From Abelmoschus esculentus (Eukaryota; Streptophyta; Magnoliopsida; Malvales; Malvaceae): a stretch of 64,000 nt of DNA. A program made the translations under genes and the position numbers. The stretch is from contig JAUCBN010000054.1 in the NCBI GenBank assembly GCA_035048815.1, positions 10,850,001-10,914,000 of the forward strand, given 5' to 3'. The notes beneath the pieces are model-generated. The model did not search any database and was not told where the DNA came from. It saw only the letters and a program-made list of their open reading frames with translations. Within the stretch, counting starts at the first letter, position 1. Every line of letters begins with the position of its first letter. Shown in pieces: positions 35,636 through 48,678 of this stretch.

Positions 35636-36235
35636 CTGAATCGATATTTCGGGTTGTCAGTAAAACGTAAATAAATATTTAAAAATGAGAGAAAATTCAT
35701 AAAAAACTAAAATTAAAAAAAAGTAAGGGATAAAACTAAAAAAAATATTTGGGAGTGGGAGGCGATTGCCCCTCCCTACCCCATGTGTCTTCGTCCCTGT
35801 TTATATTTATACGTATATCCATGAGTAGAGTTATATAAACAATTGGAATGTCAGATGATACCTCATTTTTTTAAGTTATATAAAAATAATATATTATATA
35901 TATTTCACACTTTTTTATAAAATAAAATATTTATAAATAATTAATTATTTTAAAATATTATTTAAAAATGACAACTCTTAAATAAATTCATGACTTTAAC
36001 CTTATGTATATTACACTAATAATAATGTCAATCGAACTAAATTTAATAATCAGATAAAAAATATCTTACTTTTAGTTCTTATAAAGAAAAAAATCAATAA
36101 GAATAAAATATTTCCACCTACCATTACCAAACTACCTACCCAAGCAAAACTCCCATTCTTAAGGGTGATGCCACTACCACTAAACCAAACCTATAAATTA
36201 TTATATAATTGATAAAATAATATTTAAATTAATTA
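35636..36235. repeat. Direct duplication, copy 1 (about 0.6 kb)
   Basis: Matches 37040-37677 in the same orientation with substitutions and small indels. Shared blocks: ATCGATATTT, CCTATGTGTCTTCGTCCCTG (with one change), ACGTATATCCATGAG, ACCTACCATTACCAAACTAC and GGGTGATGCCACTACCACTA. No coding capacity. Confidence 0.7.
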
Positions 36236-37039
36236 TAGTCATAATAATTAATATGAATAACTATTTAATATATTAATAATAAAAATTATTAAAAGTTTTT
36301 ATAAACATTTTAATTTTAATATTTAAAAAATTAATTTAGGGTATAATTTAGGATTTAGATACATATTTTAAATTTAGATATGGTAGTTAAAATTTACAGT
36401 TTAAGATTATAATTTAAGATTTATAGATTAAAACCTAAATCCTTGTCATATACTTAAAAACTAAACTTTAATCTCTAAATCTTAAATTTTAACTAATATC
36501 TTTGAATTTTAAATTCTTACAACTAACCTCTAAAATCATATACGTTAAATTAAAAATTTAAACTCTAAAATTAAGACGTCTATAAAAACTTTTAATTTTT
36601 ACTATCGATGTATATATAATAATCCGCTTAATAATTAATATTTATCATAATCACTATAAATTTAATAAATTGTTATAAAATAATAACAAATATAGTTTAA
36701 TTTCAAATAATTGTTGATAAAATCTATACATAATTAGAGAGAATTAAATATAATTTATTTAAAATGAGACTAGAATTAAATGGATATTAATTAACTTTCC
36801 AATAAAAATATGGGTTAGACACGATAATCATATCCATTTTTTGGTCTAATTATGCTCTCAAACCCTATATTTCCCTCACATTTGGAATTTAGTCCCTCTA
36901 CCTCTAATTCAACAAATTTTGAATTTTATGATATTTTCTCTTTATTTGTTTTACAAGTGGGAGGGAATAAAAAATGTAACTTACTTTATTACATTCCGAA
37001 TTAAATAATATTAAACGTTTAAACATATTTGATCTATAT
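36236..37039. other. AT-rich spacer between the direct duplicates
   Basis: No gene. Eroded AAACCTAAA/TTTAAATCTTAAA words only. Confidence 0.45.
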
Positions 37040-37677
37040 TTAAAGACGAAATCGATATTTAGGGTTGTGGGTAAAATGTAAATATTTAAAAGTGAGAACA
37101 AATTTATAAAAAAACAAAATAAAAAAATTAAATAAAGAATAAAATTTAAAAAAAGAAAAATATTTGAGATGGGGGCAATTACCTCTCCCTACCCTATGTG
37201 TCTTCGTCCCTGTTTATATATATATACGTATATCCATGAGCAGAATTATATAAATAATTTGGATGTCTGATGATATTTTTTTTGAAAGTTATATTTTTAT
37301 ATAATTTATATATAAAAATTAATATATATTTCACACCTTTTTATAAATAAAATAAAATCTTTATAAATAATTAATTATTTAAAAATATTATTTAAAAATA
37401 TATCTTTTAAATAAATTCTTGACTTTAACCTTATGTATATTATATTAATAATAATATCAATCAAATTAAATTTAATACTCAAATAAAAAAAAAATATCTT
37501 ACTTTTAGTTCTTGTAAAGAAAAAAAATCAAAATTGAATAAAATATTTCCACCTACCATTACCAAACTACCTACCCAAGCAAAAACTTCCCATGCTTAAG
37601 GGTGATGCCACTACCACTAAACCAAACCTATAAATTATTATATAATTGATAAAATAATATTTAAATTAATTATAGTT
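37040..37677. repeat. Direct duplication, copy 2
   Basis: Partner of 35636-36235, offset about 1.4 kb. It ends with the same CTATAAATTATTATATAATT block. Confidence 0.7.
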
Positions 37678-38500
37678 ATATTAAATTATATTAATTATAA
37701 TAATTTAAGAATAATTATATAAACGTTTTAAATTTAAAATTTAATGATTTATTTCAGGTTTTAGACCGTATAAATATAGTTAGAAATTATGGTTTAAGAT
37801 AAATTTATAAATTAAAATCTAAATTCTTGGCATATTATTCTAAACTATATAAATCTTAAAATTTTAAATTTTAACGATAAATCTTAAAATTTTAAATTTT
37901 AACACATAAAATAAATTTATAACCCTAAAATATAAAATATTTTCTTAATTTTAAATATTTGACTTTCCTTTTCAGAAACATGTTTGGATTTTTTTTAAAT
38001 ATGTAATAAATAGACTTTATAAGATAAGGACTGATTATTTTGTAAGAAAGAAATTACTATAAATATCTTTATTCTAATTATGCACCAAAAGAGGAATTTC
38101 CATGTTTTATTCGGATTGGCCTTTTAATACCATCAAATCATAAAACGCCACGTGTAGAGATCAGGTAAAACTGATTCCACTTGATCAATGAAAACCCTCT
38201 CCTTTAAGGAAAAACAATGCATAAATAATAAATTACCTTTGAAAAACGGCGAGAAATTGAAATTCACATGGAAAGTAGGAAAAACAGAGTAATAAATTTC
38301 AATATTTTGATTCTTTTTTTCCCAAAGTTCTGTACTTTTGTTTCTCCCACTGCCTTTTTTTGACGGAAATTTCAATCCTTTTGCTTCAAATCTGGACTAC
38401 AAAACAAATAAGGAAGCAAGGAAGAGAGGGTAGAGACAAGAACCCAGTTTTTTTTTTCTCTGGAACAAGGGAACAAAGTGGAGTAAGTGGAAGGGAAAAG
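37678..38500. other. Upstream region of the ACR-like gene
   Basis: AT-rich to about 38100. Then more balanced sequence with GCCACGTGTAG (ACGTG core, 38147-38157) and the probable 5' UTR. No separate gene. Confidence 0.45.
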
Positions 38501-39676
38501 ATGGGAATTTTGAGGGATGATGTTGTTGTGATTAGTCCAGCAGAGAAAGCTGGAGATCCCACTGTTATATCAGTGAATTGCCCTGATAAGACTGGTTTAG
38601 GCTGTGATTTGTGTAGGATTGTATTACTCTTTGGGTTAAGCATTTCTAGAGGAGGTAAGATTTATATACTCACCAAGTCTTCAAAAATTTCTGGGCTTTT
38701 TTGAGTTGTTGTATAAATATAAGTGATGGGTTATTTTGATTTTCTTAGATTTTGTTTTATTTTTTTTTTCTTTTTAATGTTAATGGGATATTAGTATCTG
38801 TTTGAATATCACAAGGATCATGAATCAAATTGGTTAGTTCTTATCTTGTTTAAATCCTTCATCTTTAATTTATGTGTAGTAAGCGAAACACTTGATTGAT
38901 TTGATCATAGTTCCATATGATATATCCTATTATTTGACTTTTTAGTATGCTATTGTTATTGTTATCAGTTAGCATCGTTTCTTCAATTTTGTTTTGGTTG
39001 ATCATAGTTCTTATTTTGTTTAATTCTTTTGGTGGATAAGATTTCTCAACAGATGGGAAATGGTGCTACATAGTGCTTTGGGTGGATGGGAAAACAGACA
39101 CTAGGTGGGATTTGCTGGAAAAAAGGCTATTGGAAGTTTGTCCATCTTATTTTTCGACATCTGGAATCGACTATTACAGGCCTGTAAATCAACAGCCAAA
39201 GAAATTGGATGTGTTCCTTTTGAAGTTTTGGTGTTCTTGTGATAGAAAGGGACTGTTACATGGTAATCTTTCTTTTTAGATTTAGTCTTTAATGGAAAAT
39301 GAAATTTTGGGTTTAGCTAGTTGTTATCCATATGTTATTAGTTTTTGAGTTATTTTGGGCATTTAATTTTGTTTTGCCTCGGTGCTTGATATCTAAAGTG
39401 AGATTTCCTCCTCTAATTTGATGCATGATTCCTTTTATGCTGCAACTTATTAAAAGTTATTCGATTAAATTGAGTTGGATAAGTTTTGTTGTTGTTTATT
39501 AACCGGAAATATATCATGATAATGAAATATCTTTGTGAAGGGATTCTTTTTTTCCCTTCCTTTTTTGGTCTTTTCTAGTCATCGGGTTAAGATTGTAATG
39601 TTTATGTTAATCTTTTTCGAGATGTTAGACAAGCCAATTGCATGAGAAAATTAAGCATGATTGTTGATGAACATTG

Positions 39677-39708
<32 letters not shown>

Positions 39709-41900
39709 ATTAAAGAGTAAATTTCTCATATCAATCTTGCAGCTGGATTTTAATGAATAGAAAGGAAAAAGAGGTTTTGGATTTTTAAACACTTGGCAAA
39801 TTATGAAATTTAGAAATCGTCTTGTGAATGGAAAGGGAGTCTGTCTTAAAGTTCCAAGTATTTCTAAAAGGAAAACTGGCATCATTATAACTCATCTGTA
39901 AATCAAGCAGCCTCTCAAAGGATGGCATGGTGAATTTCTAGATGACCAATCCATTCCTTTTAATGAATTACCCTCTTAGCCAAGTGAGTTGTTTATTTTT
40001 TAAGCTAGGAAGATCAAGTATGAATCTCAGCAACATATCCTTTCTCATGTGTTTTTCTTCTTCTTAATGTACATTCTGTTTAGTTGATATATGTTCTCCT
40101 TTTCTGTTTTTGATAGATATAACTCAGGTCCTTTTCGATCTTGAACTTACAATAAAGAGAGTGAAGGTATCCACAACTCCAGATGGAAAAGTGATGGACC
40201 TCTTTTTCATCACTGATACCAGGTTTGCCACTGTTGAAAACTTTTTTAACTTGAATTTTGTAGTGATCTTTTTCAATTTTCTTCTTTGCACGGTTTCTTG
40301 GCTGTTTTAGACATATTTAATTATGTATGGTCTTTGGGTTATTAATATGTGAACTTTATCACAATGGTTTCTCCATTACCAGCACCACCTGACCATGAGA
40401 CATGGGGAAGTGATGAATGTCATGTGCATTAGGTGTGAAGTAGGGAATGTTCTACTTATATAAACTCCAAAGCATGCAAATGTTTATTTAGTGATGTTTA
40501 TATAAGGAGAAGATGTGGATGAAGATTTAGTACCAACAGACTTATGAAACTTGTACCATTATGTTAATTGTCAGGGTCGGGCATTGTGTATATTCTATGT
40601 TTGTGTGCATGCATGCATGTCTGTGATGCTTTTGTAACTTGGTTCTTCCCCTTTTTTAATTTTAGGGAACTTCTTCATACGAATGAACGGCAGAGTCAAA
40701 CAATTCTTCACTTGAAAACTGCTTTAGGCGACATATTGGTAAGTTGTGAGATTGAATCAGTTGGCCTGGAAATAACCGCTTGTTCACAAGGAACGTTGTT
40801 TCTTCCTTCCACAATCACTGAAGACATGTTCAGTTTAGAGCTGCCAGTACGACATCCTGGTGGATTACTTGCATCAAACCCGATGTCGGTTACTGTTGAC
40901 AACACCCTTAGCCCCTCCCACACACTTATTCAAATCCTCTGCCAGGACCATAAAGGTCTAATATATGATACTATGAGAACCCTAAAGGACTATAATATCC
41001 AGGTACATATCTTAAACTACTAACTATTTTCATTTAAAACAGTTCTTTTCTGTTGACATTTCTGATCCCATTTGTCAAGTGCTTTCAATCTATGTTACTT
41101 GGGGTTGGGTGTTAGTGTCGGATATGTTATGTGTCCGACTCTATCTACTATTCTTTTAAAAGTCTTTTCCTTGTATTCAGAGGGTCTTCGGAGGGTAATA
41201 TCCTCGTACCTATGTCCAAGTAAGTGTCAGACATGGTATTTCAAGTAAAATGAATATCCACAAAGAGTTGTTCCATAACTGCAAAAGTCTGCTCAATTAA
41301 TTATGTAGCTTGCCTTCTGTCCTTGATTGCTCGATTTCTTGTATATGCAACATGAAATTAACATTTCATATCAGGTTTCTTATGGACGATTCTTTGCAAA
41401 CCGAAAAGGTGGCTGTGAGTTGGATCTGTTCATAGTGCAAGCTGATGGCAAGAAAATAGTAGACCGGAATAAGCAAAACGCACTATGCTCTCGTCTGAGG
41501 ATGGAGCTTTGGCGTCCCCTTAGAGCTTCCGTGGTAAGCCGTGGCCCTGATACCGAGCTACTTGTAGCAAACCCTGTTGAATTATCTGGCAGAGGTCGTC
41601 CTCTTGTTTTTCATGACATAACCCTCGCTCTCAAGAATCTCAACACCAACATCTTCTCGGTACGAGCCTCAATATCCATCATTATCGCTCGTCATAACAC
41701 TTGTAAACATTTGCTGCCCCTCAATTTCTAACTGCAATTCCGTTTTTGTCTTCTTTTCCCAGGTTGAGATAGGGAGACACATGATCTGCGATCGTGAATG
41801 GGAAGTATATAGGATCTTACTCGACGAAGGAGACAGTTGTGATGTTCCGAGGAATAAGATCGAAGAGGGTGTTCGAAAAATGTTAATGGGATGGGAATGA
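38501..41900 (+). CDS. ACT-domain repeat protein, ACR9/ACR10 type
   Basis: Six exons: 38501-38654, 39041-39262, 40117-40222, 40666-41002, 41375-41659, 41763-41900 (1242 nt, 413 aa). Plant ACR proteins are strings of ACT domains thought to sense amino acids. No enzymatic domain is present. ACT-like blocks include GDPTVISVNCPDKTGLGCDL with FSTDGKWCYIVLWV (N-terminal), FWCSCDRKGLLHDITQVLFD with RVKVSTTPDGKVMDLFFITD, and QILCQDHKGLIYDTMRTLKD with RFFANRKGGCELDLFI. A C-terminal ACT-like part runs through VFHDITLALKNLNTNIFSVE, closing with KIEEGVRKMLMGWE. The start MGILRDDVV and the total length fit the ACR9/ACR10 pair in Arabidopsis. Which of the two it is cannot be settled here. All introns have GT-AG ends and phases agree. 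Confidence 0.9.
39686..39708. repeat. (GT)n microsatellite in ACR intron
   Basis: About ten GT units follow an AT run in the second intron. Confidence 0.85.
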
Positions 41901-42216
41901 TGGATTAAGATAACTAAAAATCATGCTTAGAAGCCTAGAGTTTAATTCCACACTTCCTGTACAGCATTCTCTCTGGTTTTTTTTGAGGGTCTCTTTTGAT
42001 GTTCTTGTTGAATGGTAGGTTCTAACAAGTTGCCAATCTGTAAATTTGTAAATTTGCCTTCAAAGAAATGAAAAAGATGGTTCTCTAGTAGTTCATGGAT
42101 TATGTTGAAGTCTTGAAGATTTGATTTTTATTTTCCAACTTGATTCTTTTAAGTTTTGTAATTTAGTTCTATCAGTATTATTTTGTTTAGGTGTAAATTT
42201 TTAAAACCACTGCGAC

Positions 42217-42468
42217 GATAAATTATATTATGGGACAGTTTCACACGAGATCGGCCAATAAAAAACATCTAAGTAATTATTTTTTTTTACTTCATCATAT
42301 TTACCAAGATTCACTTGGTAAAAACTGTTTTAATCTTAAATTATAATAAATGTTAGTGAAAATTCACTTGGTAAAAATAATGAGGTGAAAAAAATAATTA
42401 CATGGATGTTTTTTATTGGTCGGTCCCATGGATGACGTGGTGGGACTGTCTCATAATATAATTTCTCT
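42217..42468. repeat. Foldback MITE, family M (copy 2)
   Basis: GATAAATTATATTATGGGAC at the left and GACTGTCTCATAATATAATT at the right. Inner blocks CCAATAAAAAACATC and GATGTTTTTTATTGG pair, as do CACTTGGTAAAA repeats. Same ends and ACGTGGTGGGACTG word as 2353-2564. Lies just past the ACR gene's 3' UTR. Confidence 0.75.
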
Positions 42469-42789
42469 ACCGCAACACATTATAAGCACAACACAATGAA
42501 AGAATCGTATCAAGATTTTTATAGTATAAAATCGTTACGTAACTCACAATATATCATATATTGCACCTAACGTTGCATCACCGTAATGAAACATCAAAAA
42601 ATGATTTGAAGTATAAATTTCAATAAATAAAATATTTTCATGATTCATTTGCAAGTTCATCATCGCATAGTCTAGCTACAAATGAAAATGAAATCAGTGA
42701 ATATCTTAAGGTTCTCATTCTTACCAACCAAATGCATATAAATAATATCTTACATAAGGTTCTTAAGGTTGCAAAATGTACATATAAAT

Positions 42790-43463
42790 AATATTCTAAA
42801 AAGTTGTGATTTTTTAGAAACAAATCACAGCCGTATCAACCATTACACATTACATAACATATGCATTGTCTGCAACCGCAATGGAAACTATAATCGTAAT
42901 TTAATATTATGGATTTTAAGGTTATTTGTTAAGGGTTTATGTTTTGACCTATAAACCTTAAATTTTATTCACTATCACTAAATTTTAAACTATTAAACTT
43001 TAATCTCTAAATCTTACATCATAAATTAAGTTGGTGATAAAAACTTTTAGTTAAGAACTATGATTAAGATTTAAGGTTTAAAGGTTAGAGTTTAAGTTTT
43101 AGGGTATATATAATTGCATCCATTGAATATTCTAAAAAGTTGTGATTTTTTAGAAACAAATCACAGCCGTATCAACCATTACACATTACATAACATATGC
43201 ATTGTCTGCAACCGCAATGGAAACTATAATCGTAATTTAATATTATGGATTTTAAGGTTATTTGTTAAGGGTTTATGTTTTGACCTATAAACCTTAAATT
43301 TTATTCACTATCACTAAATTTTAAATTATTAAACTTTAATCTCTAAATCTTACATCATAAATTAAGTTGGTGATAAAAACTTTTAGTTAAGAACTATGAT
43401 TAAGATTTAAGGTTTAAAGGTTAGAGTTTAAGTTTTAGGGTATATATAATTGCATCCATTGAA
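42790..43463 (+). repeat. Tandem duplication, 2 x 336 bp
   Basis: AATATTCTAAAAAGTTGTGA begins at 42790 and again at 43126. The two units run to CATCCATTGAA with one substitution noticed (AAACTATTAAAC versus AAATTATTAAAC). Non-coding. The near identity implies a recent event. Confidence 0.95.
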
Positions 43464-43514
43464 CACAAGCCCAACCTAATAATCCGATTCATAAAAAAAA
43501 GGAGCACAGTTTAG

Positions 43515-43525
43515 GACAGCTGTGC

Positions 43526-43565
<40 letters not shown>

Positions 43566-43593
43566 ACGCCTTAAACCACTCGGCCAAACTGTC
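43515..43593 (-). tRNA. tRNA-Leu (anticodon TAG)
   Basis: On the minus strand: acceptor GACAGTT with AGCTGTC, D-arm GGCCGAGTGGTTTAAGGC, anticodon loop TTTAGGC between CAGA and TCTG, short variable arm, T-loop GTTCAAATC. Matches plant tRNA-Leu(UAG). The T-stem has one mismatch (GTGGG against CGCAC, normally CCCAC), so this copy may be weakened. No CCA is encoded. Confidence 0.85.
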
Positions 43594-43995
43594 AAGGGAT
43601 GACAAATTAAATACACATAGTCTTCATATTTCCTAACACTTTTTTCTGAAATTTTTTCACCAATATTAATGGACCTGCTAGACCTGTATGTTACTGTGAA
43701 TTAAAGCAGAAACATTGAAACAAACCAAATCCAGTTCTTCGTTTCCTTCCCATGATAATCTCTCACATTCGGCAACTGCGGAAAACAATCGGGATTTGCC
43801 GATATGAACAAAAATACGATGCATGGACGGCATTGGACTTTATATATATACATGTGAATTAACAAGAAGAGAATGGTCGGACAATGGACAGAGAGAGAAT
43901 AACAGAGATAGACTTTGCAGAGCATGCAGGAAAGAATGGTACTTAGATTGAAAAAAGCAAGAAACAAAGTGAAAACAATAAAAAATAAATAATAT

Positions 43996-44066
43996 GTGGC
44001 TGCTGGGATTCGAGCCCAGGTCTCTACGGCCACAACGCAGAATTCTTACCACTAAACCACAGCCAC
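43996..44066 (-). tRNA. tRNA-His (anticodon GTG)
   Basis: On the minus strand: acceptor GTGGCTG with CAGCCAC, D-arm TAGTGGTAAGA, anticodon loop TTGTGGC within CTGCG/CGTAG (one G-T wobble), T-arm CTGGGCTCGAATCCCAG. Matches plant tRNA-His apart from changes in the anticodon stem that largely keep pairing. Confidence 0.92.
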
Positions 44067-44169
44067 AAGGTTGTAAAGCTCTCTGAAACAATGGTAATAT
44101 ATCGTTTTACTGAACCAGATACATTACTTTTGATCTCCACCTATGCAGAAGGACCGATACGTTATTGAA

Positions 44170-44331
44170 TAAAAAATTATATCATGAGTCATTCTCGTAA
44201 CGTGATTCATAAAATTAATTAATTAAATATATTTATTTTATTATTTTTTTTCTATTAACCACTTAATGCATTTATTTGATTGGTTGATCTCATGAATAGT
44301 GTAATGAGAATGCCGAGATATAATTTTTCAT
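44170..44331. repeat. Foldback MITE, family M (copy 3, short)
   Basis: AAAAAATTATATCATGAGTC with ATTCTCG at the left and CGAGATATAATTTTTCATT at the right. Related to 2353-2564 and 42217-42468. Confidence 0.65.
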
Positions 44332-44910
44332 TATTAAACATTTTCTTTTTTATTTTCTGAGGTATTTAGGGAACGAGTTTAGTAATTATATTCTATTGGC
44401 TCATGTAAAAAATAAACGTGAAATCTGAGTTCTTAATCACTGATAAAGACAAAAAATATCCTACAAAATAAAACGTTAAAAGTTAAATTATTAAAAAATA
44501 AAAATAAAAATAATTATTCAGTTAAATATCGAAAGTATTTTTTAATTTTATTTTTTAAAACTTAAAATAAATAAAAGATTATTAATAGGCCAATCAAGAA
44601 CACGAAGGCCCAATTACCTGCTTACAAGTATTGGACCTTAAGGCCCATTTTCACGAAGGAATAACACCTTATCAGATAAAAAATTCACTTGAAATTTTCT
44701 AGGGTTTCTCTCGTAAAAATATCCCCAAACCAGTATCACAGTATTACGAACCCAAAAGAGGAGAGGTAAACAAATTAATTTTCTCCCGGACCCTTTTTTT
44801 TTTGGGTAAAATTTGGGGGTTTTCGCACGAAACGGAGAACGGTTTTGAACTTTTTTTCGGATTTATTTTCTCTCGTTTGCAGGTTTTCGGAGAAGAATTG
44901 TTTGTAAAGG

Positions 44911-47900
44911 ATGGCAGGGAAAGAAGAGAACCGAATATTTGTCGGAGGATTATCAAGGGATGTCACTGAGCGACAGCTTGAGCATGCGTTTAGTCGGTTT
45001 GGAAAAATTCTTGAATCTCAGGTACCTTTTTCTCTGGATATCATATAACAATTAATTTTTCCAATTGCTCCTCCCCTTTTCATGTTTGTTTGGTTGCCTG
45101 GAAAATAAAATAGATTAATTGTGGTGGTGGTGGGGGGGATTTATAAGTTGTGTACTTTGTGGGAGAATGGATTGTTGAATTTGTCTTCATAATATTGTAT
45201 GCTTTACCTTATGTATTTTCTAATCTATGAATATGTTTAGTAGCACTGGATTTGAATAAACTTTACTTTGCCTAAAATTTGTTATTTGACATTAACACGA
45301 TTTTTAATAATAAAAGGAAAAAAACATGGATAGATTATTGAGTAGTGAAACTTACATTAAGTCATTATTGGCATTTGTAAAACAATATGATGTAAATTTT
45401 ATGTATTTTTAAATAAGTTGTGTATTCTTTTCTTGAAGGTGGTTATCATATCAAATTCTTTATGGTACTTTAAACATGCACTGCTACAAATCTCTTATCT
45501 ATGTTTTACATGGTTGTTGGTAGAGAGAAACTAGTATTATATATCATTAGCTAGTTGTTTTTGATAGAGAGGAACTGCTTTTATATATCAATAGTTTCTT
45601 CAGTTTTCTTGTTTCTCTCTTCCTCATCAAATTGTTTATTTCTTGTTTCTTGTCTTTTTGAATTGCTTTAAGAACATTTTGACATACTGTGGATGGGTTT
45701 TTTAGGAAGTGTTTTTGGTCAGGGTGACTGCATCAAGTTGTTGAAGTGCAAAGTATCTCTGTTCATAGTGTTCAAGCACAAAGTATTTGTTTAATTTAGT
45801 TTATGGTTCATGGAAGGAAGCTGAAGTTAAAACTGATTCATTTTAATTTTGTTATGGAGAAACCGTTTTATTCCGATTAAACGATCCTTGCATGAAGAAG
45901 CAAATGTTAAGTTTTTTGCTTTATTTGTGAAATTTACATTTGAAGGCTTGAAATGATTATGGAGACTGTCTAAAGAAATATGGTTTGGTTTTTAAGTAGT
46001 CATTTTTGGTAAGCATCAGTGAAGCTTGTGGAGTTGGTTCAGAAAATTTTACGGCAAGACCACTGTTTTTTTCCTCTCATGGACAACAAATGAGGCTTCT
46101 CTTTTTGTTGATTTGCCTTCCAAGAGTATCAGAGTTTTGTTAAGATATCTTTTCCTTCTCTAGTGTATATGAAAGCATGTCTAGATCTTCCTTCCTTGTG
46201 AAGTCCCGTGGAGCCTTACATTGCTGTGCAATTCTCACATGCCCTACCTTTTTAGTTGTGGAATGTTCCACCTTTGTTTACACTTGTGTTCCAAATGATG
46301 GAAATGAGCAGTTGTGTGTACTCATGAATGATTCTGCAGTTTTCCAGAGGGCAGTGTTAATTGCTTTTGGATGTGATTGATTTCATCATATCGGCTGATG
46401 TGGTTAGCTTGTGGCTTAAGGTCCCTATTTTGGCCGTATTTCATGATTTCTTTGTTGATTTCCTTTGAATTTCTCAATTGTTCAGCATAGAATCGACGTC
46501 TGTGCCAGATTAGTTGTGAACGTGTTTTCCATAGGTGTTTTGATGCAGTTTTGTTAATTTTTCCTGTTGTTTAACATTCTAAGCTAGTTTAAAACTGAAT
46601 GTCGATTGTCGAATCTGTCTGAAGACTTTATCCATGGATATTGGTATAGCAAGTTCAAATGTCGCTCTTTCAAGCTTGTACCGCCATTCTCCCTATCTTT
46701 TTAGCAAGCTCCAATTTGCTTCTCTTGCCTCTGATGAAAGCCTCAAGAACTAGAAATTGTTTCTATTCCGAGTTCCAAATCTGTTCTTTTGCGTGACTGC
46801 ATCTGTATGGAATATAATAAATCAAGCACTCTCTGTAGTCTGTAGCAGTATGTTTTGAGAGCTTATATCATCGTAGTGGCAGTGTTACCTCCCTCAGATT
46901 TTATTGTGACAGCCTTTTCATAGTTATCCAGTTTCTTAAGTGACTGCGCACTATTTTTGGCAGTTGGTTGAAACCACTTTTGAATTTCTCCTCCCTAACT
47001 GATTGCACATGTACATGAGAAATACACTATTTGGCATATAAAACCTGATGATGTATCTGCTTCTCATGTTATTTATAGCTTGCAGACAAATCGATTGATA
47101 GTGGAAAATGTTTTTGGCTTGGTAAGGATTGATTTTACCCCAATGTGGAAACCTTAGTGTCTATTTTTTAACACCAACTGGTGGGAATGAAACTATAAAG
47201 AGGAAGAGACAAAGAAAATCAGAAAGAAAACCCTTTGTTGACCGTATGGAGGTTCCGATAAGTTATGCATAAACAGTTTTGTTGGATCCTGTTTGTTTGA
47301 CCATATGGAGGTTTTCATAAGTTATGCAGAAACGGTTAAGTTGGATCCTGTGGGAAATGAGTTAAGGTCAGAGTTCTTTTTTATCAGATCAGAAAAGGGA
47401 AATTTTTGCAGTAACTTCTGTTATGTTTTAAGAATCTTTGCCATATCATATCATATCAATGCTTAACCAACTATAACAACGAGAAAGTAAGTTATGCTTC
47501 CTTCTTTATTCTTTGTTTACTATGTTTTCGAAGTCCATTTATTTCATTTCCATAGATGATGTTGATGAATTTTTACTGGAAATATATTTTGTTATAATTG
47601 CCTAGAGATGTTCTTCAAATTTATTAAATAGCTCATGCTGTAGATTATGAATTTTTGTTAGCCATGGGACATTTGATCTCTATCTGGTAATCTTTTCTGC
47701 GTGGTATTTACTCGGAGTATTTTCTTCCTTCCTTTAGTATACAGGTGATGCATGTACATATTTGTTTCTTCTATGTTAAAATTCTTAAATTGATAATCGT
47801 GTAGTTGCTTTATATTGTCTTTGTTGTTTGGTATGAGCTTTTTGTGTGTGGATGTCTGTAGATCATGACAGAGAGAGATTCAGGGCGACCTCGTGGATTT

Positions 47901-48678
47901 GGATTTATTACGTTTTCAGATCGCCGGTCCATGGATGAAGCTATCAGGGAGATGCATGGACGAGAGTTGGGAGATCGCACCATCTCGGTGAACAGGGCTC
48001 AACCCAAGATGGGTGAAGATCTTGATCATGGCTATAGAGGAGGTTACTCATCAAGTGGTAGGGGTCGCCATTCAGGTGGAGACAGGCCTGTTGCACAAGA
48101 TGAATGCTTCAAATGTGGGCGTTTTGGGCACTGGGCCCGTGACTGTCCTTCAGCTGGTGGTGGCCGAGGTGGGAGTGGTGGCATGTTCTCTTCACATTCA
48201 AGATATGGTGGCCCTGATGAACGTGGTGATCGCTTCAGAGATCGTGAACGGTACATAGATGACCGTTATGATGGCGGACGCTTTGGTGATAGGGACCGTT
48301 TTGACAGCCGAGATGATAGATATGGGGGCCGTGATCGTTTCTTTGGTGACAGGTATATAATGTTTTTACCTAATGTTACTTCACAGGTTTGACATCATCT
48401 GTCACATCATATCATATCTTCAATTCTAAAGCTTCCACAAACAATGCAGGTATCCCCCCACTGGAGATCGATTCGCTGATCGATATGGCGGTTCAGATCG
48501 TTACGCTCAAAACGATTACGGCAAAGAGAGAGGGTTTCGAGATGTTGCTCCAAGAGGTGCTGATAAGTATGGAAGTGGAGGTCCAGCACGTAGTGATGGT
48601 AGAAGCTACCGGAACAGGTCCGGCCCTTATGATCGTCCGGGCATGGGAGGTCGCCCGTCTTCCTTTGACCGCTATTGA
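44911..48678 (+). CDS. RZ1: RZ-1-type glycine-rich RNA-binding protein (RRM plus zinc knuckle)
   Basis: Three exons: 44911-45021, 47862-48352, 48450-48678 (831 nt, 276 aa). A nuclear hnRNP-like protein; family members RZ-1B/RZ-1C act in splicing and transcription control. The RRM spans about residues 9-85: RNP2 IFVGGL and RNP1 RGFGFITF are intact. The CCHC knuckle CFKCGRFGHWARDC follows (about 119-132). The Arg/Asp/Gly/Tyr-rich tail ends RPSSFDRY, as in RZ-1C-type proteins. The first intron is long (2.84 kb) and splits the RRM after ILESQ, as usual for this family. Retention of the 97-bp second intron would give an early stop after FFGDRYIMFLPNVTSQV and lose the last 75 residues. Whether this is the 1B or 1C orthologue is not resolved. 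Confidence 0.93.

Noticed and set aside
35636..37677. LTR retrotransposon
   Set aside because: No reverse transcriptase, integrase, primer-binding site or TG...CA ends could be seen between the direct copies.
46177..46380. 67-residue open frame inside the RZ-1 intron
   Set aside because: It lies within a well-bounded intron and has no family resemblance or coding-like neighbours.
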